The notes: generated by a model from the letters alone, not told the origin. Shown: positions 25,601 to 35,689, numbered from the stretch's first letter. The stretch is 64,000 bases of DNA from Variovorax sp. ZS18.2.2 (GCF_024701975.1 NZ_JANLNM010000007.1:62001-126000), one strand, 5' to 3'. Numbers and translations are program-made.

Positions 25601-27870
25601 CCAACGCGAACTTCGGCTTCCAGGTGTCCGAGTGGGGCTCGGGCTTCACCTGGGCCGGCAACAGCCGCATGCACCAGGTCACGCCGTGGTCGAACGACCC
25701 GGTGCAGGACCCCGCCTTCGAGCACTACCTGCTGCAGGACCTGGCCACGCGCGAGCTGCTGCCGCTCACGCCGGCCGGCCAGGGCGCGAGCGGCTCCGAA
25801 GCCGTGCGCCACCGCGTGCGGCATGGCCAGGGCTACACAGTCTTCGAATGCCGGCTGCGCAACCTGACGCTCAAGACCACCTTCTTCGCGGACCGCGACG
25901 ACGCCGTCAAGCTGGTGCATGTGCGCGTGCACAACGAGGGCGCGGGCCAGCGGCGGCTGCGCGCGCTCGGCATGGTCGAGTGGCAGATGGGCGCGGCGCG
26001 CGGCGAAAGGCGCACCGTGCATTGCTGGAAGCCGGAAGACCAGCCGGCGGTGTTCGGTCAGCAGCGCGAATCGGGCGCGGGCTTCGGCGGGAGCACGGCC
26101 TTCCTGCTGCTTGCCGGATTGCCCGGGGCGACGCAATGGACCTGCGACCGCAACGAGTTCTTCGCAGGCCACGGCATCGTCGAGGTACCCGAGACACTCG
26201 CGCGACGCGCGGGCAGCGGGCTCGATGCCTGCGCGGCCATCGGCGGCGAGTTCGTCGTCGGCGCGGGCGAGACCGCCACCTTCACCTTCGTGCTGGGCCA
26301 TGCCGACACCGCCGAGGCCGCGCTCGACCTGGCGCACCGCTGGCGGCAGCGCGACGTGCCTGAAGCATTGGCGCAGGTGCGCGGCTTCTGGGACGAACTG
26401 CTCGGCCGCCTCACGGTGCGCACGCCCGATCCGCTGTTCGATGCGATGGTCAACCGCTGGCTCATCTACCAGACGCTCGCCTGCCGGCTCTGGTCGAAGG
26501 CCGGCTTCTACCAGGCGGGCGGCGCCTTCGGTTTCCGCGACCAGCTGCAGGATGCGATGGCCTTCGCGCTCACCGATCCGGCGCGGCTGCGCGAGCAGAT
26601 CCTCGTCAACGCCGCGCGCCAGTTCCCCGAGGGCGACGTGCAGCACTGGTGGCACATGCCCGGCGGTGCCGGCGTGCGCACGCATTTCTCGGACGACCTG
26701 CTGTGGCTGCCGTTCGCGACGGCGCATTACGTCGAAGTGACCGGCGATGCCTCGCTGCTCGACCAGGTGGTCGGCTTCATCGAAGGGCCGGCGATTCCCG
26801 ATGGCGCCGAAGACGCCTACTACGCGCCGCAGAACAACGGCCGCACGGCCACCGTGTTCGACCACGGCGCTCGTGCCATCGACCGCAGCCTGAAGACCGG
26901 CGTGCACGGCCTGCCGCTGATGGGCACGGGCGACTGGAACGACGGCATGAACCGCGTGGGCAACGAAGGCCGCGGCGAATCGGTGTGGCTCGCGTGGTTC
27001 CTGTGCAGCGTGGTCGAGCACTACGCACCGATCGCGGAAGCACGCGGCGAACACGAGCGCGCGGCACGCTGGACCGAAGCGCGCCGCGGCTGGATCGCCG
27101 CGCTGCACGATGCGGGCTGGGACGGCGCATGGTTCCGCCGCGCCTTCTTCGACAACGGCGCGCCGCTGGGCTCGTCGACCAACGACGAATGCCGCATCGA
27201 CCTGATCGCGCAGGCGTGGTCGGTGCTCTCGGGCGCCTCGGACGCGGCGCACACCGGCCCGGCGATGGCCGCCGTGAAGAAGCATCTGCACGACGAGCCC
27301 GCGGGCCTCCTGCGCCTGTTGACACCGCCCTTCGCGCACTCGACCAACAACCCCGGCTACATCCAGGCCTACCCGCCGGGCGTGCGCGAAAACGGCGGGC
27401 AGTACTCGCACGGTGCGGTGTGGGCGCTGATGGCGCAGGCGCTGCAGGGCGACCATGAAGCGGCATGGCAGAGCTTCGAGGGGCTGAGCCCGGCGCACCG
27501 TGCGGCGCACGCGGAACGCGGGCCGGCCTACGAACTGGAGCCCTACGTGATGGCGGGCGACATCTACGGCGCCGCGCCGTACGTGGGCCGGGGCGGCTGG
27601 AGCTGGTACACCGGATCGGCCGCGTGGCTGCACCGCGCGTCCGTCGAGACGCTGTTGGGGTTGAGCGTGAAGGGCAGGCAGCTCTCGCTGACGCCGCACG
27701 TGCCCGCGCACTGGCCGGGCTTCGAGATCGCCCTGCGGCTCGGTGGGCGCAGCCTCACGCTGCAGTGGGGCACGCCCGAGGTCGCGGCGACGCCGACGCA
27801 CCATGTGGCGGTGGGCGAGTGGATCGACTGGCAGGCGCTGCCGGCGGATGCGGTGCTGCGGGTGGGTTAA
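19675..27870 (+). CDS. Cyclic beta-1,2-glucan synthase-like protein (GT84-GH94)
   Basis: A 2731-residue membrane protein resembling NdvB/Cgs (about 2830-2870 residues), which makes cyclic beta-1,2-glucan in the inner membrane for osmoregulation and host interaction. Layout: a soluble helical N-terminus; transmembrane helices at about 425-447 and 454-474; a glycosyltransferase domain with DSD at 644-646 and RWVRGDW at 793-799; more helices at about 832-875 and 954-995; a glycoamylase-like domain around 1020-1430; then beta-sandwich and (alpha/alpha)6 modules of phosphorylase family GH94. GDWNDGMN carries the Asp (2423) expected to be the general acid. No ATG lies near the conserved start. A TTG at 19675 overlapping the upstream stop is the best start and implies translational coupling. 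The linkage made is inferred. Confidence 0.85.
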   Translation: MSAAAVVDRLQGLSHYARTLLLGPHDPVALPIRAELFGAQRFEQHGHSLARAQVVEEDRRRAGEGAPFFPRVDENLESLRAAFDYIARISQSGRYVSPAAEWLLDNFHLVEAQLQQIHDGVPRSYYARLPKLATPPLAGLPRVYGIAWAYVAHTDSVLNKTLFTAFLNAYQDIDELTLGELWALPTTLRVVLLENLRRVAESIAENKVAREIAHAAWDAAPHLSAQDLDVLYRALQSHGLQDNYLTQLWQRLPVEHGENMPALVRWTEQHCPNGPALINDAQNAQAAANLTVGNIITTLRMIGQVEWSDLIEPVSRSLRVLRELPSFASESERTRQQITHAMERVARDTEQPEREVAEAVVRMAASAPADDAAAETDRADGTAGYYLFGQGRPALIAALASDGQAGRNGRAVHGRSPGSHRSWRLPVYLSAVAVGTALLLFAVARGLAHRGDWTTVVALVLLAWPLSEALIALAQRIMAESVRVQALPRLDFATGIPERHRALVVIPTLLTSTASNAQLAHRLELHWLANREQHAQFALLTDWADAPLASLPEDAPLLADAIERIAALNAKYPAADGAAPRFLVLHRPRTWSDTEERWMGWERKRGKLEMLMRLLASGDASGFLPLAPGQQLAPGRTPYVLTLDSDTGLPPGALRDLVSIAAHPLNAPEVDAQSRRVVAGFGILQPRIVTPFPMRNERSLFHWMFAGQCGLDPYGSGASDIYQDVFGSGSFTGKGLLNVRAVHATLNQRIPDSAVLSHDLLEGTVARCAMVSDVVLIEDHPHHAGVAASRVHRWVRGDWQLLPLMWRARRFGIDALGLWKMGDNLRRSQVVPASFALLVLVIFTQAMPLGWALAAVGSALTLGPLLGALAGLVPTRRAIELRHFFDVGAVELLRAMSGAAWQFVQLAAQTRLLLDAAFLATWRLVVSRKHLLQWTTAAQAQAQSSQQLLPFLRGGAFSSVVCLALAIAAHWSAYPVIGPLLFVVWALAPVAAWWSSRVDAEVPDLLNAEQRSYLEKLAHDTWRFFEHVVGPDDNHLPPDNLQLEPQPTIAHRTSPTNIGMYLLAACCAREFRWIDTAALLARIGATLDTVDRMQKHQGHLFNWYDTQTLKPLPPDYVSSVDSGNFAGHLVAVAQACRAFSEEGCESHEAPALEALAQRCDALHAGMDFSGLYDAKRHLFHIGLRVEENVLDASYYDLLASESRLLSFLAIAKGDVPRRHWMALGRPFLLVGFAPSLKSWSGSMFEYLMPALVMSEPEDGLLQVANSAAIAEQQAFGRAQNLPWGVSESAYFAQDHSLAYQYSPFGVPRLALRRTPPTDRVLAPYASVMAALLAPAAAVTNLERLESLGARGEFGFHDAVDFTTSRQAEGQEFTVVRNFMAHHQGMSLVALCNVLCADGPRRWFGSAALVQAHESLLHERTPRQIIGSADPRTPPEPSQTELAPLFQPRLVDPMAAGFQPTHLLSNGRYTVALRANGAGVSRWRSFNVTRWRDDPLRDSHGTFFYIRDEGQRELTSLTALPAPGADWLYRTRFLADQVQFDAAGPGLQVRTTVLISPEDDTELRNITLHNSGDETRTLELISYFEPVLSNPKADEAHPAFANLFVESRWEPAWRALLMSRKPRLHGDPVVAAAHFVASVDAHVLSIDCMTDRRAFIGRNRSLASPALDAQPLHINGTPVNGLDPIACLRVRLSIAPGATARLSFATAADESIEALMPSIDRYLQPMHVERATRMAATLAQVRLRDLSIAPAQNLALQDLTTILTYTTPRVMKDRGLIDLRQIWRFGISGDKPIVLVYIHSMNGMGLINTLLRAQPWWGFGGVACDLVVLNSEPNSYLMPLQREIETLRTRVQQQTQNSFPRNDTAGFYLLRDHEVAPSEKAALSSLARVVFTADGRALEVQVAVLHEARSPTIADDSSAPVPQRTPLLMRSAAAQSAQPATTPMTAPAGRFDAESGEFRFDVDMDNRTPRPWVNVIANANFGFQVSEWGSGFTWAGNSRMHQVTPWSNDPVQDPAFEHYLLQDLATRELLPLTPAGQGASGSEAVRHRVRHGQGYTVFECRLRNLTLKTTFFADRDDAVKLVHVRVHNEGAGQRRLRALGMVEWQMGAARGERRTVHCWKPEDQPAVFGQQRESGAGFGGSTAFLLLAGLPGATQWTCDRNEFFAGHGIVEVPETLARRAGSGLDACAAIGGEFVVGAGETATFTFVLGHADTAEAALDLAHRWRQRDVPEALAQVRGFWDELLGRLTVRTPDPLFDAMVNRWLIYQTLACRLWSKAGFYQAGGAFGFRDQLQDAMAFALTDPARLREQILVNAARQFPEGDVQHWWHMPGGAGVRTHFSDDLLWLPFATAHYVEVTGDASLLDQVVGFIEGPAIPDGAEDAYYAPQNNGRTATVFDHGARAIDRSLKTGVHGLPLMGTGDWNDGMNRVGNEGRGESVWLAWFLCSVVEHYAPIAEARGEHERAARWTEARRGWIAALHDAGWDGAWFRRAFFDNGAPLGSSTNDECRIDLIAQAWSVLSGASDAAHTGPAMAAVKKHLHDEPAGLLRLLTPPFAHSTNNPGYIQAYPPGVRENGGQYSHGAVWALMAQALQGDHEAAWQSFEGLSPAHRAAHAERGPAYELEPYVMAGDIYGAAPYVGRGGWSWYTGSAAWLHRASVETLLGLSVKGRQLSLTPHVPAHWPGFEIALRLGGRSLTLQWGTPEVAATPTHHVAVGEWIDWQALPADAVLRVG

Positions 27871-27900
27871 GGTCCGCGGGCCTCTCTCATCCGCACCTCC

Positions 27901-28437
27901 ATGACCAAGATCCAGTTCCGCCGCAAGCTCATCGTCATCATCCTGCTGTGCGTGGCGGTCACGGGGGCGGTGGTGCGGCACTACGCGGAGCGCGGCACGA
28001 CCACCCGCGACATCGCCACGCTGCTGATGGTGCTGTGGGTGCCGATCATCGGCAACGTGATCGCGTGGCTCATCGGCAAGCTGCCGCGCCGCGCGCCCCG
28101 GCCCGTGCAGGCCGAGCCCGCGAGCTTCGATGCGCGGGGCGCGTTCACGCTGCATCGGCGGGTCGCGCTCACGCTGCGGCCGGCGGCACTGCCGGTGCAC
28201 GATGTGCCGCTGGGCGCCGGGGAATACCGCGGCGCGCTGGTGATCGACAAGGAAGGCTTCTCGGCCCGATGGATCGTGCCGCAGGGCGAGGCGCTGGCGC
28301 GCGGCGAGCCGCACACGATCGACATCGAATTCCTCTCGCCGGACCTGGCCCTGCCGCGCTTTGCACCCGATGCGGAATTTCGCGTGCTGGTCGACGACCT
28401 GTTCGTGGCCGACGGCCGGGTGCTGCAACCCACGTAG
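27901..28437 (+). CDS. Hypothetical membrane protein downstream of the glucan synthase
   Basis: A 178-residue protein not matched to a named family. Two hydrophobic helices (about 10-25 and 39-59) at the N-terminus are followed by a roughly 115-residue soluble domain that looks beta-rich (alternating VALTLRP, GALVIDKEGFSARWIVP, FRVLVDDLFVADG). It starts 30 bases after the synthase stop on the same strand, so it may share its transcript and act with it in the envelope. That role is a guess from position. No catalytic or lipobox motif is seen. Confidence 0.65.
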   Translation: MTKIQFRRKLIVIILLCVAVTGAVVRHYAERGTTTRDIATLLMVLWVPIIGNVIAWLIGKLPRRAPRPVQAEPASFDARGAFTLHRRVALTLRPAALPVHDVPLGAGEYRGALVIDKEGFSARWIVPQGEALARGEPHTIDIEFLSPDLALPRFAPDAEFRVLVDDLFVADGRVLQPT

Positions 28438-28527
28438 CACCGTCGGGTGGCGATAGCCATCACCAAGGCGGCAGTCACGCTCTCGACAGCAAAAAAGGGT
28501 CGATTGTTCGCTGAAGGGAAACTGACT

Positions 28528-28559
28528 ACTGCCGCGAGCCCTCTTTGTCGCGCGGCAGT
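28528..28559. repeat. Perfect 9-bp inverted repeat upstream of an MFS gene
   Basis: ACTGCCGCG (28528-28536) and CGCGGCAGT (28551-28559) are separated by 14 bases, in the 196-base gap between the hypothetical membrane protein and the MFS exporter gene. It may be an operator for a dimeric regulator of the exporter, or a hairpin that ends the upstream transcript. No T-run follows, so the terminator reading is weaker. Confidence 0.4.
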
Positions 28560-28633
28560 CAGCTCCCAAACTCCCTGGACTCCCGCAACAAGCATCGGCA
28601 CGCGCTTCGCCGATGCGCCCCAGGACCCCTCCC

Positions 28634-29875
28634 ATGATGAATGCACCCAGCAGCACGCCCTGCATCGACGACCTGTCGTCGTCGCCCGAACAGGTCAAGA
28701 CGACCCGCTCCGCCTGGCTCGCGGTCAGCTCCATTGCCGTCGGCACCTTCGCCATGGTCTCGACCGAGTTCATGCCCATCGGCCTTCTCACCGACATCGC
28801 GCGCGGCCTGAACGTCTCCGACGGCACGGCCGGCCTGATGATCACGATGCCCGGCGTGCTCGCCGCCTTCGCCGGGCCGGCGCTGATCGTCGCGTCGGGC
28901 AAGCTCGACCGGCGCACCGTGCTGATCGCGCTCACCACCTTGCTGATCGCCTCGAACCTGCTCGCGGCCTTTGCACCCAACTTCGCCACGATGCTCGTCG
29001 CGCGCCTGCTGCTGGGCCTGTGCGTGGGTGGTTTCTGGACCTTCGCACCGGCTGCTGCCACGCAGTTGGTGCCCGATGCCTCGAAGGCGCGCGCCATGTC
29101 GCTGGTGCTGGCCGGCGTGTCGGCCGCCACGGTGCTCGGTGTGCCCGCGGGCTCGTTCCTCGGCACGCTCTTCGGCTGGCGCGCTTCGTTCGCGGTGACG
29201 GGTGCGCTCGCCGCGGTGGTGCTGCTGGTGCAGCTGTGGCTCTTGCCTGCGATTCCGCCGGTGCGCGCCATCGGTGCGCGCGACCTGCTCACGCCGCTCA
29301 CGCGCCGCATGGCGCAGGTCGGGTTGCTCGCGGTGCTGTTCTTCATCGCCGGCCATTTCGCGGCCTACACGTATCTCAAGCCGCTGCTGCAGCAGGTGTT
29401 CGGCCTGGACCCCAACGCGGTGTCGATGCTGCTGCTGGTCTACGGCGCGGTCGGCTTCATCGGCACCTTCGTCGGCGGCAGCCTGGTGGCGCGCAGCGTG
29501 CGCGGCACCACCTTGCTGGCGGCGCTGATGCTGGCGACGGCATTGCTGCTGTCCACGCTGATCGGCAGCGGCTTCGTGCCCGGCGCGGTCGTGGTCTTCA
29601 TCTGGGGCGTGGCCTTCGGCCTGATCCCGGTGGCGCTCACCGGCTGGATGATGGAAGCCGTGCCCGATGCCCCCGAAGCCGGCCAGGCGCTGCTCGTGAG
29701 CGGCTTCCAGGTGGCGATCGCCTCGGGCGCGCTGATCGGCGGCCTCACGGTCGACAACTTCGGCATCTCCAGCGCGATGGTGCTCAGCGGCGTTCTTGTG
29801 CTGATCGCCGCGCTGATCGTCGGAACGCTGGGCCGGGCGCGCGGTGGTCCGGTGCTGGCTACCTTGCCCGAGTGA
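28634..29875 (+). CDS. MFS exporter, DHA1 family
   Basis: A 413-residue, 12-helix MFS protein of the drug:H+ antiporter-1 group, close to the AraJ/NepI-type carriers. Features include FAMVSTEFMPIGLL in helix 1, a SGKLDRRT loop after helix 2, and a GVPAGSFLGTLFGWR motif C typical of exporters. The start is one of two adjacent ATGs (28634 or 28637), with AGGA 8 bases upstream of the first. The remnant of a LysR gene lies convergently at its 3' end, so its former regulator may have been lost. The substrate is unknown. Confidence 0.87.
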   Translation: MMNAPSSTPCIDDLSSSPEQVKTTRSAWLAVSSIAVGTFAMVSTEFMPIGLLTDIARGLNVSDGTAGLMITMPGVLAAFAGPALIVASGKLDRRTVLIALTTLLIASNLLAAFAPNFATMLVARLLLGLCVGGFWTFAPAAATQLVPDASKARAMSLVLAGVSAATVLGVPAGSFLGTLFGWRASFAVTGALAAVVLLVQLWLLPAIPPVRAIGARDLLTPLTRRMAQVGLLAVLFFIAGHFAAYTYLKPLLQQVFGLDPNAVSMLLLVYGAVGFIGTFVGGSLVARSVRGTTLLAALMLATALLLSTLIGSGFVPGAVVVFIWGVAFGLIPVALTGWMMEAVPDAPEAGQALLVSGFQVAIASGALIGGLTVDNFGISSAMVLSGVLVLIAALIVGTLGRARGGPVLATLPE

Positions 29876-29999
29876 CTGGTCCCGCAGCCTTCCTGCCTGC
29901 CGCCGCGATCGCATCGAGCACCACGCGCAGGGCCTTGTTGACCGGCTTGTCCCGCCGGATCACAACGGCCAGCGTGCATTGGCATCGCGCTGAACCGAT
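29859..29999 (-). pseudogene. 3' remnant of a LysR-family regulator gene
   Basis: Read on the minus strand, this gap encodes CTLAVVIRRDKPVNKALRV followed by VLDAIAAAGRKAAGPV, ending at a TAG at 29859-29861. Arg-Arg-Asp-Lys-Pro followed by a short helix is the usual C-terminal end of LysR effector domains. No start codon, helix-turn-helix or remaining effector domain lies upstream, because the tautomerase gene begins to occupy the strand at 30012. This is therefore a deletion scar: only about the last 45 codons of a LysR gene remain. The stop lies just inside the MFS coding region. Confidence 0.65.
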
Positions 30000-30011
30000 G
30001 CATCCCGGCGG

Positions 30012-30404
30012 TCAGCCGGCCTCGTCCTCCGACCACTCCGGGCTGTAGCCCCCCAGCGTCGGGTGGTACATCTCATCCCCCGAATGCTGGGTGAATTCGA
30101 CATTGAGCCGGTCTTCACGCAGCCCCAGTATCTCGATGCAATCGCGGCACAGGGCCTTCGCGACTTCGAGCCGCAGTTCGGCGGAGCGGCCGCGCCGGAT
30201 GTCGCACATGAGCACCGACACCTCGGTGGCCTCGCCGTCCACCATGCGCCAGACGCCGCCTTCGCCCACCTCGCGGATCGCGACGCTGATGCGGCGGATG
30301 TCCACGCTCATCAGTTGCGCATAGGTTTCGCAGAGCTTGCGCGCGAGGCGCTTCTTGTCGGCCACTTCGTGGCGGCCGTTCACGTCGAGCTGGAGGTAGG
30401 GCAT
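30012..30404 (-). CDS. Tautomerase-superfamily protein (4-oxalocrotonate tautomerase-like)
   Basis: A 130-residue tautomerase-superfamily protein. The ATG at 30404 gives MPYLQLDVNGRH. Removal of Met would expose Pro as residue 1, the catalytic base of this superfamily, so this start is preferred over an upstream one at 30452. The length, about twice that of the 62-residue 4-OT subunit, suggests a fused beta-alpha-beta pair, as in the CHMI/MIF-like groups. A GEGGVWRMVDG insertion is visible. Substrate is unknown. It diverges from an HxlR regulator 97 bases away, which may control it. Confidence 0.8.
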   Translation of the reverse strand: MPYLQLDVNGRHEVADKKRLARKLCETYAQLMSVDIRRISVAIREVGEGGVWRMVDGEATEVSVLMCDIRRGRSAELRLEVAKALCRDCIEILGLREDRLNVEFTQHSGDEMYHPTLGGYSPEWSEDEAG

Positions 30405-30464
30405 GCCGCGCACCTTACGGAAATTCGATGCCATCGGTTGCGTTGCAGGCATTCAGGTTTTCAT

Positions 30465-30494
30465 TTGCCACCGAAAGGCCATCCCCGGTCTAAT
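30465..30494 (+). promoter_or_regulatory. Candidate sigma-70 promoter for the hxlR gene (leaderless)
   Basis: TTGCCA (30465-30470) and TCTAAT (30489-30494), with an 18-base spacer, each match 4-5 of 6 consensus positions. The start point predicted about 7 bases downstream (near 30501) falls next to the ATG at 30502. The hxlR message would then be leaderless, consistent with the lack of a ribosome-binding site. Inferred from sequence only. Confidence 0.45.
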
Positions 30495-30501
30495 ACGGGC
30501 C

Positions 30502-30984
30502 ATGGCCAAGAGACGAAGCCTCAAATCAGACACCTGCCCGATGGCGCGCTCGCTCGACATCGTCGGCGACCAGTGGTCGCTGCTCATCATCCGCGACGCG
30601 TTCGACGGCATGAAGCGCTTCGGCGAATTCCAGCAGAGCCTGGGCGTGGCGAAGAACATCCTCGCGGACCGGCTGAAGAACCTGGTGCACGAAGGCGTGC
30701 TCGCGCTGGTGCCCGCATCGGACGGCACGATGTACCAGGAGTACGTTCTCACCCCCAAGGGCAACGGCCTCTTCCCCGTGGTGGTGGGTCTCAGGCATTG
30801 GGGCGAGCAACACCTCTACGGCAAGGGCGAGGCGCACTCGGTGCTGCTCGAGCGCGACAGCGGCAAGCCGGTGCGCAAGCTCGACCTGCGCACGCACGAC
30901 GGCAAATCGCTCGATGCGGCCGACACGTTCGTGAAGAAGCTGCCGGTGAAAAAAGCGGTGCGCGGCAAGGCGCAGCCGGGCTGA
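30502..30984 (+). CDS. HxlR-family transcriptional regulator
   Basis: A 160-residue winged-helix regulator of the HxlR/YtfH type. The conserved N-terminus CPMARSLDIVGDQWSLLIIRDA is followed by the DNA-binding segment FGEFQQSLGVAKNILADRLKN and a LTPKG wing. A C-terminal extension of about 60 residues, rich in Lys/Arg at the end, goes beyond the roughly 110-residue core. HxlR proteins often respond to electrophiles or redox stress and regulate divergent neighbours; here that is the tautomerase gene. The ATG at 30502 begins the conserved block; earlier in-frame ATGs would run into the tautomerase gene. Confidence 0.9.
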   Translation: MAKRRSLKSDTCPMARSLDIVGDQWSLLIIRDAFDGMKRFGEFQQSLGVAKNILADRLKNLVHEGVLALVPASDGTMYQEYVLTPKGNGLFPVVVGLRHWGEQHLYGKGEAHSVLLERDSGKPVRKLDLRTHDGKSLDAADTFVKKLPVKKAVRGKAQPG

Positions 30985-30990
30985 GCGCCC

Positions 30991-32286
30991 CTATTCGCCC
31001 AGCAGTTCGCCGATGGGCTGCAGGTCTTCCACACGGTCGCAGATCGACTTGATCACCATCGTGATCGGAATGCCCAGCAGCAGCCCCCAGATGCCCCAGA
31101 GCCAGCCCCAGAAGATCACGCCCACGAACACCGCCACCGGGTTCATGCGGCTGGTTCGGCTGGTGAGCCAGGGCATCAGCAGGTTGCCCACGACCGTGTG
31201 GATGGCCAGCGATATGCCGCCCACCAATACGCCCATCTGCAGGCTGTTGAACTGCAGGAACGCCACCAGCCCCGCCGCCACCAGCACGATCACTGAGCCG
31301 ATGTAGGGAATGAGGTTGGTCACGGCCGCGATGATTCCCCAGACGGCCGCGTTCTCCACGCCGATGACCCAGAACGCCAGCCCGGTCGTCAGCCCCACCA
31401 CCACGCTGACCAAAATCTGCACCAGCAGGTAGCGCTCGATGTTGCGGGTGATGTCGTCCAGCACATGCACCGTGACCTTCTTCTTCTGCAGGCTCGACCC
31501 GGTGATCTTGATGAGCTTGCGGCGGAAGGTGTCGCCCGAGCACAGCGCGAAGTAGGTCAGAAAGGCCACCAGCGTGAGCTGCCCCAGCGCGCTCAACAGG
31601 CCGACGGTGCCGCTGAGCAGGTAGTCGCGCACGTTGAAGCCGGGCCGCTCGATGATGACGCGGGCCACGCCGCGCCGCGAGGCGACGCGCGCGGAGTTCT
31701 CCTCCGCGGCTTTCTCGAGCTGCGCGGCGGCCTGCTGCACGCTTTCGAGCGGCGTGGCGCTGGCGCCCTTGTCGCGGCGCATGGCCTGCCCGAGCTTCTG
31801 CGCGGCGACCGGCAGCGAATCGACCAGCTGCGATGCATTGGCCGACAGCGAATAACCCGTCCAGCCGATGCCGCCGAACAGGCCCACGAGGATGAACGCG
31901 GCGCCGATCCAGCGCGGCAGGTGCCAGCGGTGGAGCATCTCGACCAGCGGCGACAGCGCGTAGGTCAGCAAAAGGCTCAGCATCAGCGGAATGAACACCG
32001 CCTGGCCCCACTGCAGCGCAAAGACGCTGGCCAGCACGGCGAGCACCACCAGCGAGGCGCTGCGCACATCGACCGGCATGTGCAGCAGCAGGCGCCTGCG
32101 CGCCGCGGCGGGCGTCTCGGTGGGAGATGCGTCGTCGGCGTCTGCTGCGGGCGCTGGCGCCGAAGCAGACGCACGTGCAGGCGAAGGCGACGGCTCGGGC
32201 GCTTCGGTGGCCGGAGGCTCGGACGCGGGCTCCGGGGTTTCAGCGGCCTGGGGCTTCTCGGGCGGAGCACTCTTTTCCTCGGTCAT
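30991..32286 (-). CDS. AI-2E family transporter (PerM/TqsA type)
   Basis: A 431-residue polytopic membrane protein of the AI-2E/UPF0118 family, which includes autoinducer-2 exporters and Na+/H+ antiporters. The first 65 residues are low-complexity Pro/Ala/Glu/Ser, unusual for the family. About seven to eight helices follow, with the family block VWGIIAAVTNLIPYIGS and the end GIPITMVIKSICDRV. Substrate cannot be assigned. Its ATG overlaps the algR stop by three bases (32284-32285 shared), so it is probably translated with the two-component genes. It converges with hxlR with a 6-base gap. Confidence 0.88.
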   Translation of the reverse strand: MTEEKSAPPEKPQAAETPEPASEPPATEAPEPSPSPARASASAPAPAADADDASPTETPAAARRRLLLHMPVDVRSASLVVLAVLASVFALQWGQAVFIPLMLSLLLTYALSPLVEMLHRWHLPRWIGAAFILVGLFGGIGWTGYSLSANASQLVDSLPVAAQKLGQAMRRDKGASATPLESVQQAAAQLEKAAEENSARVASRRGVARVIIERPGFNVRDYLLSGTVGLLSALGQLTLVAFLTYFALCSGDTFRRKLIKITGSSLQKKKVTVHVLDDITRNIERYLLVQILVSVVVGLTTGLAFWVIGVENAAVWGIIAAVTNLIPYIGSVIVLVAAGLVAFLQFNSLQMGVLVGGISLAIHTVVGNLLMPWLTSRTSRMNPVAVFVGVIFWGWLWGIWGLLLGIPITMVIKSICDRVEDLQPIGELLGE

Positions 32287-33025
32287 CGCGCCTCCTTGAG
32301 TACTTCGCGCACAGCGGCCAGCTGGCGACGCGACACCGCGACGGGTTCGGGAATCGCATCGAGCCGCAGGGCCCAGCCTTCGGCGTCTTCGCCGTCATCG
32401 TATTTCTCGAGCGCGCGGATGGCCGAGCGGGCGACCAGCGCATTGCGATGCACCCGCAGGAAGCGGTTCGGATAGCGCTCCTCGAACTCGTTGAGCGAGC
32501 CATCCAGGATATGGCTGCGCGTGGCGGTGCGCACGGTGAGGTACTTGTATTCGGATTTCAGGTACAGCACCTCGGACAGCGGCACGCGCTCGGCGCGGCC
32601 GCGGTCCTGGATCAGCACGGTCTCGGGCACCGCCTCGGCCTGCAGCGCGCGGCGCTCCTTCAGGAAGCGCTCGGCCTTCTGCAATGCCTGCTGCAGCCGC
32701 TCGGCGCGCACCGGCTTGGTCAGGTAGTCGACCGCGTCGAGCTCGAAGGCCGTGACCGCGTGCGTCGCATGCGCCGTGACGAACACCACGGCCGGCGCAT
32801 CGGGGTTGCTGCGCAGCGCACGCGCCACCTCGATGCCGTCGACGCCGGGCATGTGCACGTCGAGCAGCACGAGGTCCAGCGCCATCGTGGCCAGGTGCTG
32901 CTGCGCCTCCGCACCCTGCGAGGCCTCGGCCACCACCTCGGCGGCGGGCGAACTGCAATCGCGCAGCAGGGTGCGCATGCGGGAACGTGCCAGGGCTTCG
33001 TCGTCGACGATCAGGGTCTTGAGGG

Positions 33026-33029
<4 letters not shown>
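32283..33029 (-). CDS. algR: LytTR response regulator AlgR
   Basis: A 248-residue response regulator. The CheY-like receiver (about 1-125) has the acidic pair Asp9-Asp10, phospho-acceptor Asp57 in LVLLDVHMPG, and Lys in the LTKPV segment. A C-terminal LytTR DNA-binding domain (about 145-245) has the YLKSEYKYLTVRT and FLRVHRNALV blocks. This is the AlgR/FimR type, which in Pseudomonas controls alginate and type IV pili. The start ATG at 33029 overlaps the algZ stop by four bases. A much longer in-frame reading through the kinase gene region to 34493 is an artefact. Target genes here are unknown. Confidence 0.9.
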
Positions 33030-34108
<1,079 letters not shown>

Positions 34109-34157
34109 CACAGTTACATCGGGTGACCAACCCATTATTGCCTCCTGGACGGCTCCC

Positions 34158-35555
<1,398 letters not shown>

Positions 35556-35558
35556 ACG

Positions 35559-35660
35559 TGTTGGCCCCCCGGCTTTTCACTCGCTGCGCTCGTGTAACTC
35601 CACCCCCCGAGGGGGAGGCGCGGCTCGCCTTGGGGCAGCCCGGCGGCGGCCGCCCGCTGC
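35559..35660. repeat. GC-rich intergenic repeat element (REP-like)
   Basis: The stretch between argH and the rhomboid gene has a tight C-run/G-run palindrome (CCCCC GA GGGGG around 35604-35615), then GGCGCGGCTCGCCTTGGGG and a CGGCGGCGGCC block. From memory, very similar blocks recur between genes in Variovorax and other Comamonadaceae genomes. I cannot run that comparison here. It could act as a terminator or mRNA-stabilising hairpin for argH. Confidence 0.5.
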
Positions 35661-35689
35661 CGGCAACCTCGGCGCGCTGAAGGCACCAC

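Noticed and set aside
23578..29346. A 1922-codon open frame antisense to the glucan synthase and MFS genes
   Set aside because: It spans several real genes on the other strand and shows only His/Arg/Gly-rich composition typical of antisense readings in high-GC DNA.
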